64,000 bases of DNA from JAOUJD01 sp963811265 (GTDB lineage: Bacteria > Pseudomonadota > Gammaproteobacteria > Burkholderiales > Burkholderiaceae_F): the NCBI GenBank assembly GCA_963811265.1, contig CAWEQS010000004.1, positions 1 through 64,000 on the forward strand, in the 5' to 3' direction. The notes under the pieces are model-generated. The model did no database searches and had not been told where the DNA came from. It saw only the letters and a list, made by a program, of their open reading frames with translations. The position numbers and the translations under genes were made by a program. Position 1 is the first letter of the stretch. Each line of letters opens with the position of its first letter. Shown in pieces: positions 56,564-64,000 of this stretch.

Positions 56564-57732
56564 TCAGTCCGCCCGCAGCGCGTCGACGATCTTCATCCGG
56601 CTCGCCTTGATCGCGGGAAGGAACCCGCCGACGAAACCCATCAGCAGGGCGAAGGCGAGCGACAGTCCGACGATGCGCGGAGTCAGCGTGAACGAGAACG
56701 CGAGTTCCGAGAACGACTGGAAATTGGTGGTGGACACCGTGATCGCCGTCAGCGAGCTCGCCGCCGCGAGCCCGGCGACGCCGCCGACCAGCGCGAGCAG
56801 CAGCGATTCGCCGAGGAAGGCCGCGAGGATCGCGCGCCGCCGGAAGCCGAGCGCGCGCAGCGTCCCGATCTCCCCGGTGCGCGTGGCGACCGCGGCGTAC
56901 ATCGTGATCGTCGCGCCGATCATCGCGCCGAGCGAGAAGATCACCGACAACGCCATGCCGAGCAGCGTGATGAACGTCGACAGGCCGGCCGACTGGTCCT
57001 CGTAGAACTTCGTCTCGCGCTTGATGCTCACCTTCAGCCGCGGGTCTTCGTCCAGCCGCGCCTTCATCGGCTCGAACGAATCCGGTGTCGCCAGCCGCGC
57101 GATCACCGACGAGTAGCCCACCCGCCGGAACGCCTGCATCATCTGGTCGACGTCGCCCCAGATCTCGGAATCGAAGCCGCTCTTGCCGGCATCGAACACG
57201 CCGACGACCGTCCAGGCCCGCCCGGCGAACGACAATTGCTGCCCGAGTTCGACCCCGGCGAACCCGCGCGCCACCGAAACGCCGACGACGATCTCCGAGG
57301 AGCCCGCGCGGAACATCCGCCCCTGCACGATCCTCGCCTGCGGCCGCAGCACGACCCCCATCTCGGGCAGGCCGCGCACGACGACATTGCTGCGCTTGGC
57401 CGGCTGGTCGATCTTGGGCAGCGAGTTCAGCACCACCACTTCCTTCGAGACCAGCGCCCGCCCGTCCGGTCCGCGCGCGACCTCCGGCGCCGTCTCGATC
57501 AGCGCCGCCTGGTCGCGCAGGATGCCGCTCTGCACCTCGGTCTGGCTCCCCTGCCGGATCACGACGACGTTGTCGATTGAGCCCGTCGACACCAGCGTCG
57601 CCTTCAGCCCGGCGTCCAGCATCAGCACGGCCGCGAAGACGAACACGACCAGCGCCATGCCGCCCGCGGTCAGCGCCGTGGTGAGCTTGCGCACCAGAGA
57701 TTGCGCGCCACGTAGCTGAGCGGGATCTTCAT
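56564..57732 (-). CDS. ABC transporter permease, FtsX/MacB-like (second; frameshift near start)
   Basis: A membrane permease of about 390 residues with an N-terminal helix, a large periplasmic domain and three C-terminal helices with EIGTLRALGFRRRAILAAFLGE. The N-terminus MKIPLSYVARNLW at ATG 57732 is separated by one missing base near 57698 from VRKLTTALTAGG. The end KASRMKIVDALRAD is typical of FtsX-like domains. With the other permease, an ATPase and an adaptor it forms a MacAB-like exporter. Confidence 0.85.
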
Positions 57733-57792
57733 GGGTTCATGCGCGGCGCATGCCACCGGTGCGCCGCCGCGCCCTCGCCGCCCGGCCCCGGA

Positions 57793-58950
57793 TCAGGCCA
57801 CATGGCGCAGCCCGTCGACGATCTTGATGCGCGAGGCGCGAACCGCCGGGACGACGCCGGCGACGAGGCCGACCACCAGCGCACACGCAGCCTGCAGGTA
57901 GAACGTCTGCGGCACCAGCGGCATCTTGGCGAACACGCTGATGGTGGCGGCGTGGAACACCTGCACGACCAGCGGCGTCAGCAGCATTCCGATGGCCCCG
58001 CCGAGGGCGGCGAGCAGCATCGCCTCGGCAAGGATCAGCAGGGCGACGGTTCGCGGCGGGAAACCGAGCGCCTTCATCGTCGCGTACTCGGACAGCCGTT
58101 CGCGCGCCGTCATCGCCATCGTGTTCGCCGCCACCGCCATGATGATCAGGATGACGACGTAGCTCACGCCCTCGATCGCCACGATGATCGTCTCGATCAT
58201 CGCGACGAAGGCGAGCGTGAACGCCTTCTCCGTCTCGGTCAGCGTCTCGGCGAGCGAGTTCTTGAACTCGGCGTCGATGGTGCGCGCGATGTCGGCCGAG
58301 GCCGAGCTGTCGGCGATGCTCACGATGAACACGCCGGCCTGGTCGGCCCGGCGGGGGAAGATCTTCTTGATCTGCTCGTTCAGGTAATCGAAGTGGAAGT
58401 ACATCTGGCGCGTGATCGTCGTCTCGTCCCTGGCGTCGTAGATCGCGCGCACCGTGAACTCCCAGTTGCCCGGGTAGATCGAGCTCTTGAGCGGAATCGT
58501 GTCGCCCACCTTGAAGCCGTACAGGTCGGCGAGCTGCCGGCCGACGACCGCCCCGCGGCGGTCGCGCAGGAAGGCCGCGTACTCGTCCGGGTCGAAGATG
58601 AACTCGGGGTACATCGGGAAGTACGTCGGCGCATCGACGGCGAACTGCGCGAAGAAGTTCTTCGGCTCCTTGTAGATCCCCCCGAACCAGTTCGACACCG
58701 ACACGCCGGTCACGCCCGGCACCGCGCGGATCTTCTCGCGGTAGTAGACCGGCATCGAGAACGTCAGCGAGATGGCGTTGCGCGCGATGAGCCGCGTCGC
58801 CGAGGCGGCGTCCGAGCCGGCGTACCACGCGCGCACGACGGTCTGCAGCAGCCCGAACGCGAGCACCGCGATCACCAGGCCGACGATGGTCAGCGTCGAA
58901 CGCAGCCTGGCGCGGAAGACATTGCGCGCGACGAGCTTCAGGAAGAACAT
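57793..58950 (-). CDS. ABC transporter permease, FtsX/MacB-like (first)
   Basis: The 385-residue permease starts MFFLKLVARNVFRARLRSTLTIVG. It has one N-terminal helix, a periplasmic domain (about 45-250) and three C-terminal helices with LSEYATMKALGFPPRTVALLI. The same layout occurs in the second permease, but the two differ clearly in sequence, so the exporter is probably heterodimeric. It overlaps the ATPase stop by one base (TGATG). Confidence 0.9.
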   Translation of the reverse strand: MFFLKLVARNVFRARLRSTLTIVGLVIAVLAFGLLQTVVRAWYAGSDAASATRLIARNAISLTFSMPVYYREKIRAVPGVTGVSVSNWFGGIYKEPKNFFAQFAVDAPTYFPMYPEFIFDPDEYAAFLRDRRGAVVGRQLADLYGFKVGDTIPLKSSIYPGNWEFTVRAIYDARDETTITRQMYFHFDYLNEQIKKIFPRRADQAGVFIVSIADSSASADIARTIDAEFKNSLAETLTETEKAFTLAFVAMIETIIVAIEGVSYVVILIIMAVAANTMAMTARERLSEYATMKALGFPPRTVALLILAEAMLLAALGGAIGMLLTPLVVQVFHAATISVFAKMPLVPQTFYLQAACALVVGLVAGVVPAVRASRIKIVDGLRHVA

Positions 58951-59669
58951 CAGTGCGCCGGCGCGGTGTCGGTCAACTGGCCCTTGTCGAGGTAGATCAG
59001 GTGATGCGCGGCCTCCGCGGCGCGTGGGTCGTGCGTCACCATCACGATCGACTTGCCGAGCTCGACGTTGAGCCGGTCGAGCAGCTTCAGGATGTCCGCC
59101 GCGGACTGGCGATCGAGGTCGCCCGTGGGCTCGTCGGCGATCACGAGCAGCGGGTCGGTCACCAGCGCGCGGGCGATCGCGACGCGCTGCTGCTGTCCGC
59201 CGGACAGCTCGTTCGGGTAGTGCTTCATCCGGTCGGTGAGCCCGACCATGTCCAGCAGCAGTTCGACGCGCTCGCGGCGCTCGGCGCGCGACAGGTCGGT
59301 GAGCTGCAGCGGCAACTCGACGTTCTCGTACGCCGTGAGCACCGGCATCAGGTTGTAGAACTGGAACACGAAGCCGACGCTGCGCGCGCGCCAGTCGGCG
59401 AGCTCGGAGTCGCCGAAGCGGGTGATGTCCTCGCCGGCGATCGCCAGCCTCCCGGCGTCCGGCTTGTCGATGCCGGCGATCAGGTTCAGCAGCGTGCTCT
59501 TGCCAGAGCCGGACGGCCCCATCAGCGCGACGAAGTCGCCCTCGCGGATCGTCAGGTTGATGTCGGTGAGCACCGGCACGACCTGGTCGCCGCGCACGTA
59601 CGACTTGGAGAGGCCGACGATCTCGACCAGCAGCGGGCGTTCACCCGCCGGATGCGGCGCGGCGGCCAT
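58950..59669 (-). CDS. ABC transporter ATP-binding protein, MacB/LolD-like
   Basis: A 239-residue ATPase with Walker A GPSGSGKSTLLNLIA, signature ELSGGQQQRVAIARAL and Walker B LLVIADEPTGDLD. It belongs to the MacB/LolD/DevA group. It starts at ATG 59669 (MAAAPHPAGERPLLV); 4 bases separate it from the adaptor gene. It should power the two FtsX-like permeases. Substrate is unknown; such systems export lipids, peptides or macrolides. Confidence 0.93.
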   Translation of the reverse strand: MAAAPHPAGERPLLVEIVGLSKSYVRGDQVVPVLTDINLTIREGDFVALMGPSGSGKSTLLNLIAGIDKPDAGRLAIAGEDITRFGDSELADWRARSVGFVFQFYNLMPVLTAYENVELPLQLTDLSRAERRERVELLLDMVGLTDRMKHYPNELSGGQQQRVAIARALVTDPLLVIADEPTGDLDRQSAADILKLLDRLNVELGKSIVMVTHDPRAAEAAHHLIYLDKGQLTDTAPAH

Positions 59670-59673
59670 CGCC

Positions 59674-60933
59674 CTACTTCTTCGCCGCCGTGACGGCCGC
59701 GCCGTCGGCGAGGCGCTCGCTCGGCGCCGACACCACGCGCGTGCCGGGCGCGAGGTCGACGCGGACCAGGTCCCCGACCTTCGCGCCAACCGTCACTGGC
59801 TGCGACTTCACGCGCTCGTCGCCGCCCTTCTCGTCGCGCGTGACCACGAACACCACATCGCGGCCGTCGCGCTTGACGATCGCGTCGGGGCGCACGGCGG
59901 GCACCGGCTTGCGCTCACCGGCCGCCAGCGAACGCGAGAGGAACCCGATCTTCGCGCTCATGTCGGGGAGCACGCGCGCATCGCGCTCCACGAACGCCAC
60001 CTTGACCAGCAGCGTGGCCTTGCTGCGATCGACGGTCGGCACGACGCGGCTCACCTCCCCGAGCAGCCGCAGGTCGGGGAAGGCGTCGAGCTGGATCTCG
60101 GCCGGCTGGCCAACCGTGATCTTCGCGATCGACGCCTCCGAGACGTCGGCCTCGACTTCGAGCGTCTCCATGTCGGCCATCGTCACCACCGCGCCGGTCG
60201 TGCCCGACGCCGACGAGAACGGCGTGACGATGTCGCCGACGTTCGCGCTCTTCGTCAGCACGATGCCCGTGAACGGCGCGCGGATCAGCGTCTGGTCGTA
60301 GGCGACGCCGGCGACGCGGGCGTTGGCCTCCGCCACGGCGATCTGCGCCCTCAACGACTCGATCGCGGCGCGCGCCTTGTTGCGGCGCGCTTCCGCCGTG
60401 TCGAGCGCGGAACCCGAGATGAAGTTCTGCTTCGCGAGATCCTGAGCGCGCTTCAGCGCCGCCTGCGCGTCGTCGAGTTCGGCCTGGCCCTGCGCGAGGT
60501 TGGCGCGCGCGGCCTGCACCTGCGCCTGCGCCTGCTCGCGCTGCGCCGCGACATCGCGGTTCTCGAGACGCGCGATGACGTCGCCCTCCTTGACCATCTG
60601 GCCCTCCTGCACGCCGAGCCACTCGAGGCGACCGGTGCCCTTGGACGACACCGACGCGCGCCGGGCGGCAACTACCCGGCCCGTCGCGTTCAGCACGGCA
60701 ACGGACGTCGACGGATAGGCCGACGCGACGGTCGCCATGTCGACCGCCATCGCAGCCTGCCTGGCGCGCACCGCGAGGGCGGCGGCCGCCACGACGACCA
60801 GCACGATGAGCCACACCCACCAGCGCTTCCACAGCGGACGGCGGCGGCGCAGCGTCGGGCCCGCGCTGCGATCGATAGCGAGCCGCGACAGCGAAGCGGA
60901 GGACGGGGAGTTGCCGGCGGGTTGGTCAGCCAT
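59674..60933 (-). CDS. Periplasmic adaptor protein, RND/MacA-like
   Basis: A 419-residue membrane-fusion protein. It has a cytosolic start, one N-terminal helix (WVWLIVLVVVAAAALAV, about residue 37) and a long coiled-coil hairpin (REQAQAQVQAARANLAQGQ). The lipoyl and beta-barrel domains include GTGRLEWLGVQEGQMVKEGDVIARLE and QTLIRAPFTGIVLTKS. It heads the operon of adaptor, ATPase and two permeases. No outer-membrane channel gene is nearby. Confidence 0.9.
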   Translation of the reverse strand: MADQPAGNSPSSASLSRLAIDRSAGPTLRRRRPLWKRWWVWLIVLVVVAAAALAVRARQAAMAVDMATVASAYPSTSVAVLNATGRVVAARRASVSSKGTGRLEWLGVQEGQMVKEGDVIARLENRDVAAQREQAQAQVQAARANLAQGQAELDDAQAALKRAQDLAKQNFISGSALDTAEARRNKARAAIESLRAQIAVAEANARVAGVAYDQTLIRAPFTGIVLTKSANVGDIVTPFSSASGTTGAVVTMADMETLEVEADVSEASIAKITVGQPAEIQLDAFPDLRLLGEVSRVVPTVDRSKATLLVKVAFVERDARVLPDMSAKIGFLSRSLAAGERKPVPAVRPDAIVKRDGRDVVFVVTRDEKGGDERVKSQPVTVGAKVGDLVRVDLAPGTRVVSAPSERLADGAAVTAAKK

Positions 60934-61065
60934 CGCGGATCCGAAGTGGGGGAGCGGCGCAATGCTATCGGATGCATGCGTCCGGCCCGCCCCGTTCCGC
61001 GCCACCGGCCCGGCGCTTCGCGCCCCGCATCGCCCCGCTGGCACCCGCACCCGACCGGCCCGCGC

Positions 61066-62436
61066 CTACTTGCCGATGCAGAAGCGGCTGAAGATGACGC
61101 CGAGCAGGTCGTCGGCCGTGAACTCGCCGGTGACCTCCGCCAGCGCGTTGCCGGCGAGGCGCAACTCCTCGGCGAAGAGATCGAGCACCGCGTCGCGCTG
61201 CGCGGCGTGCGCCGCCGCGGCGCCCAGGTGCTCGCGCGCAAGCTCGAGCGCCTGGACCTGGCGCGCGCGGGCGAGGATCAGGTTCTCGCCCGTGGTGTCG
61301 CGCTCCCACCCGGCGACGCGCTTCAGTTCCGCACGCAGCAAGTCGACGCCGGCGCCGTTCTTCGCCGAGAGCCACACGCGCGGCCCGTCGACGCGGGGCA
61401 GCTGCCCGGTCAGGTCGATCTTGTTCAGCACCGTCAGGACCGGCACGCCCCGCCCGACGCGGGCCTCGACCTGCTGCATGACGTCCTCGTCGCGATCCGG
61501 GTGCGTGGCGTCGACGAGGTGCAGCACCGCATCGGCCCGCGCCAGCTCGGCCAGCGTGCGCTCGATGCCGATCGTCTCGACTTCGTCGGCGGTGGCGCGC
61601 AGCCCCGCCGTGTCGACGATGTTCAGCGGAATGCCGTCGACACTGATCGTCTGCGCGATGCGGTCGCGCGTCGTCCCCGGCACGGCCGTGACGATCGCGA
61701 TCTCTTCGCCCGCGAGTGCGTTCAGCAGGCTCGACTTGCCGACGTTCGGCGCGCCGACGAGCACCACGTCCAGTCCTTCGCGCAGCACCGCGCCCTGCTT
61801 CGACTGCGCCAGCAGGCGATCGAGGTCTTCACGCAGCCGCGCCAGCTTTCCGCCGGCGTCCGCCTTCTGCAGGAAGTCGATCTCCTCTTCGGGGAAGTCG
61901 AGCGTGGCTTCGACCAGCATGCGCAGCTCGACGAGCCCGTCGTGCAGCGCGTGCACGCGCCGCGAGAACTCGCCCGCCAGCGACCGCACCGCACTGCGCG
62001 CCGCCAGTTCGGTCGAGGCATCGATCAGGTCCGCGACCGCCTCCGCCTGCGCGAGGTCGAGCCGATCGTTCAGGAACGCGCGTTGCGTGAACTCGCCCGG
62101 CGCGGCGATGCGCGCGCCGAGCGCGCGGCCGGCCTGCAGGCACCGCTCGACGACGAGGCGCAGCACGACCGGCCCGCCGTGGCCCTGCAGTTCGAGCACG
62201 TTCTCGCCGGTGTACGAATGCGGCGCGGGGAAGAAGAGCGCGATGCCGTCGTCGATCGGCGCGCCGTCGGCGTCGAGGAATGGTGCGTGCAGCGCCACGC
62301 GGGGCGCCAACCGGTTCGCCTTCGGCCCGAGCAGGCCGTCGATCACCGGCCCCAGGTCGCCGCCGGACACGCGAACGATCCCGATGCCGCCGCGTCCAGG
62401 CGGCGTGGCGATGGCGACGATGGGGTCTGCGGCCAT
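61066..62436 (-). CDS. mnmE: tRNA modification GTPase MnmE
   Basis: MnmE modifies wobble uridine 34 with MnmG, using GTP and folate. The 456-residue protein starts MAADPIVAIATPPGRGGIGIV. The G domain shows GAPNVGKSSLLNALAGEE, DTAGLRATADEVE and NKID. It ends with the catalytic FCIGK motif. An ATG 21 bases upstream is in frame but less conserved. It lies next to yidC, as usual near the origin, with a small plus-strand gene between them. Confidence 0.97.
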   Translation of the reverse strand: MAADPIVAIATPPGRGGIGIVRVSGGDLGPVIDGLLGPKANRLAPRVALHAPFLDADGAPIDDGIALFFPAPHSYTGENVLELQGHGGPVVLRLVVERCLQAGRALGARIAAPGEFTQRAFLNDRLDLAQAEAVADLIDASTELAARSAVRSLAGEFSRRVHALHDGLVELRMLVEATLDFPEEEIDFLQKADAGGKLARLREDLDRLLAQSKQGAVLREGLDVVLVGAPNVGKSSLLNALAGEEIAIVTAVPGTTRDRIAQTISVDGIPLNIVDTAGLRATADEVETIGIERTLAELARADAVLHLVDATHPDRDEDVMQQVEARVGRGVPVLTVLNKIDLTGQLPRVDGPRVWLSAKNGAGVDLLRAELKRVAGWERDTTGENLILARARQVQALELAREHLGAAAAHAAQRDAVLDLFAEELRLAGNALAEVTGEFTADDLLGVIFSRFCIGK

Positions 62437-62540
62437 GCGACCAGTGTACGGTGCCATCGAGGAAGACCCGGAGCGCCGGCCCGCGCCGTTTTTTGGCACT
62501 CTTCGTGCCTTCACCCCTCGCTGAAGCCCAGCTTCCCGCC

Positions 62541-62846
62541 ATGCCTGACCCCGACGACCAGGACCCGTTGATCCGCTACGGCGCGCCGCTGGCCGCCGTG
62601 CTGCTGGCGGTCGTGCTGTCGATCATGGTCGCCGCGCTGGCGGCGGGCCAGTTCGAAGGCGACTACTCGACGCGCGCGGCGATCTACACGGGCCTCGTGC
62701 TTTGGGTGCTCGTCGGCGCCGCGGTGATGTTCATCCTCGCCCACCGCTCCGAGGGCGGGCGCCTGTCACCCGGGCGCGTGCTGCTGTGGACCGCCACCAT
62801 CTGGCTGTGGCCGGTGTTCGCGCTGCTCGCCTGGCAGCGCCGCTGA
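62541..62846 (+). CDS. Small membrane protein of unknown function
   Basis: A 101-residue protein with an acidic N-terminus (MPDPDDQDPLIRYG) and three hydrophobic segments: AAVLLAVVLSIMVAALAAG, IYTGLVLWVLVGAAVMFILA and VLLWTATIWLWPVFALLAW. I do not recognise the family. It lies in the gap between mnmE and yidC on the other strand, which is not the classical layout. The open frame ends within the terminator of yidC. It could be a real small membrane protein or a well-behaved shadow, but no minus-strand gene covers this stretch. Confidence 0.55.
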   Translation: MPDPDDQDPLIRYGAPLAAVLLAVVLSIMVAALAAGQFEGDYSTRAAIYTGLVLWVLVGAAVMFILAHRSEGGRLSPGRVLLWTATIWLWPVFALLAWQRR

Positions 62847-62880
62847 AAAAAACGGGCCGGGGCGTTTCCGCCGCGGCCCG
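62847..62880 (-). terminator. Rho-independent terminator of yidC
   Basis: On the minus strand CGGGCCG...CGGCCCG form the stem of a hairpin that is followed by seven T (complement of the A-run at 62846-62852). It lies 24 bases after the yidC stop and overlaps the end of the small plus-strand gene. Confidence 0.75.
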
Positions 62881-62903
62881 CTGTCTCCGTTGGCGCCGTC
62901 CGG

Positions 62904-64000
62904 TCAGCCCGGCTTCTTCGCCTTCGCGATCTGCTTCGTCACGTACCACTGCTGCGCGATCGACAGGATGTTGTTGGTCAGCCAGTAGAGCACCAGGCCC
63001 GCGGGGAAGAAGAAGAACATCACGCCGAAGATCAGCGGCATGAACATCATCACCTTCGCCTGCACGGGATCGGGCGGCGTCGGGTTCAGCTTGTACTGGA
63101 TCCACATCGTGGCCATCATCAGCAGCGGCAGGATGAACCACGGGTCCGGGCGTGGCGAGGTCGGTCACCCACAGCATCCACGGCGCATTCCGCATCTCGA
63201 CGCTGGCGAGCAGCACCCAGTAGAGCGAAATGAACACGGGGATCTGCACCAGGATCGGCAGGCAGCCGCCGAGCGGATTGATCTTCTCGTTGCGGTACAG
63301 CTCCATCATCGCCGTGTTCAGCTTCTGCTTGTCGTCGCCGTACTGCTCGCGGAGCTTCGTCATCCGCGGCGTCACTTCCTTCATCTTCGCCATCGACTTG
63401 TAGCTCGCCGCCGACAGCGGATAGAACGCGGCCTTGATCAGGACCGTCAGCAGCACGATCGCCCAGCCCCAGTTGCCGACGATGCGGTGCAGGAACTCCA
63501 GCAGCCAGTAGATCGGCTTGGCGAGGAAGGTCAGCCAGCCGTAGTCGACGACGAGGTCCAGCCCCGGCGCGATCGCCGCCAGCGCCTGCTGGTTCTGCGG
63601 GCCGATGTACAGCGTCGCCTTTTCGGTCGCCGTCGCGCCCGGCGCCACGGTGCCGAGCGGCAGCAGCGTGCCGACCGAGTACAGGTTCTTGTCGACGCTG
63701 CGCGCGTAGAACTGGCGCTCGCCCTTCTCCGGCACCCATGCCGTGGCGAAGTAGTGCTGGATCATGCCGACCCAGCCGTTGTCGGCCGCCTTCGGCAGCT
63801 CGGGCTTGTTCTTCTCGATGGCCGAGAACTCGACCTTCTTGAACTTCTCCTGGTCCGTGTAGACGACCGGGCCGGTGTACGTGTAGTACAGCGACGACTC
63901 GCCCTCGGGCTTGTTGCCGTCGCGCACGATCTGCAGGTACACCGAGGGCGTCACCGGCGCGTCGCCGATGTTGGCCACTTCGTGCGTCACCTCGATGTCG
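62904..64000 (-). CDS. yidC: Membrane protein insertase YidC (partial at window edge; frameshifted)
   Basis: YidC inserts and folds proteins of the inner membrane, alone or with SecYEG. The visible part covers the end of the periplasmic domain and the membrane core. It shows GNWGWAIVLLTVLIKAAFYPLS with the hydrophilic-groove Arg/Lys region near, MKEVTPRMTKLREQYGDDKQ, GGCLPILVQIPVFISLYWVLL and the C-terminal FFFFPAGLVLYWLTNNILSIAQQW. One extra base near 63148 separates DLATP from DPWFILPLLMM. The 5' end lies beyond position 64000. A terminator follows the stop. Confidence 0.95.

Noticed and set aside
59422..62571. Very long plus-strand open frame over the MacAB and mnmE region
   Set aside because: It is antisense to intact, well-conserved minus-strand genes and has Arg/Ala-rich composition typical of a GC-rich shadow frame.

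Overview
The window looks like a GC-rich betaproteobacterial chromosome, most likely Burkholderiales or a close relative. The basis is the gene content and order: mnmG-rsmG-LysE-parA-parB followed by an atpIBEFHAGDC operon, DUF971-ubiE-Tim44-ubiJ-ubiB, a Bug/tripartite tricarboxylate transport set, a branched-chain amino acid ABC operon and a GTP-type PEP carboxykinase. Because yidC and mnmE lie at the right edge in the order usual beside rpmH/rnpA/dnaA, the replication origin is probably a few kilobases past position 64000. Nearly all genes are on the minus strand, which would make them co-directional with a fork moving leftward from that origin. Only six convincing genes are on the plus strand.

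Layout from left to right. 1-3.9 kb: a possible IS3-type transposase remnant with a terminator, then a full-length tricorn-type protease. 3.9-9.7 kb: glmU-glmS, a divergent DUF6279 lipoprotein, a sodium:solute symporter, and a 40-residue remnant of a TPMT-like methyltransferase. 9.7-16.4 kb: an HELAH lipoprotein, the ubiquinone cluster with a Tim44-like protein, DUF971 and tRNA-Arg(CCG). 16.6-23.6 kb: a triheme cytochrome c, an ECF sigma/anti-sigma/COG4315 lipoprotein operon, priA, an AT-richer spacer with DnaA boxes, hemE, DUF167 and a repetitive AKKEE exported protein. 23.8-27 kb: a TonB-dependent receptor with a lipoprotein-type TonB-like partner, and a UspA protein. 27-34 kb: the ATP synthase operon. 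34-41.7 kb: parAB, lipocalin, LysE, rsmG, mnmG, a twin parS palindrome and an AsmA-like protein with a winged-helix N-terminus. 41.8-47.7 kb: livMHKFG-type transporter and an iron-type alcohol dehydrogenase. 47.9-56.5 kb: a methyltransferase, pckG, a D-2-hydroxyacid dehydrogenase, a cold-shock protein, an AbrB-type membrane protein and tctABC. 56.5-64 kb: a MacAB-like ABC export operon, mnmE, a small membrane protein and the 3' part of yidC.

A dominant technical feature is the number of single-base frameshifts in conserved housekeeping genes (glmS, glmU, priA, atpG, mnmG, rsmG, yidC and others). Insertions and deletions are mixed and no gene class is favoured. This pattern fits uncorrected long-read assembly error much better than real gene decay. 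I therefore annotate those genes across their full inferred span and state where the frame changes. The 39.7-51.9 kb stretch shows no such breaks.

Functionally this is mostly core metabolism: cell-wall precursor synthesis, ubiquinone and haem, ATP synthase, chromosome segregation, tRNA modification and membrane insertion, with transporters interspersed. I found no phage, CRISPR array or defence island. The most interesting signals are the twin inverted parS, the DnaA-box spacer next to hemE, the LivF Walker A Lys-to-Arg change, the tricorn protease, the HELAH lipoprotein and the winged-helix/AsmA fusion.
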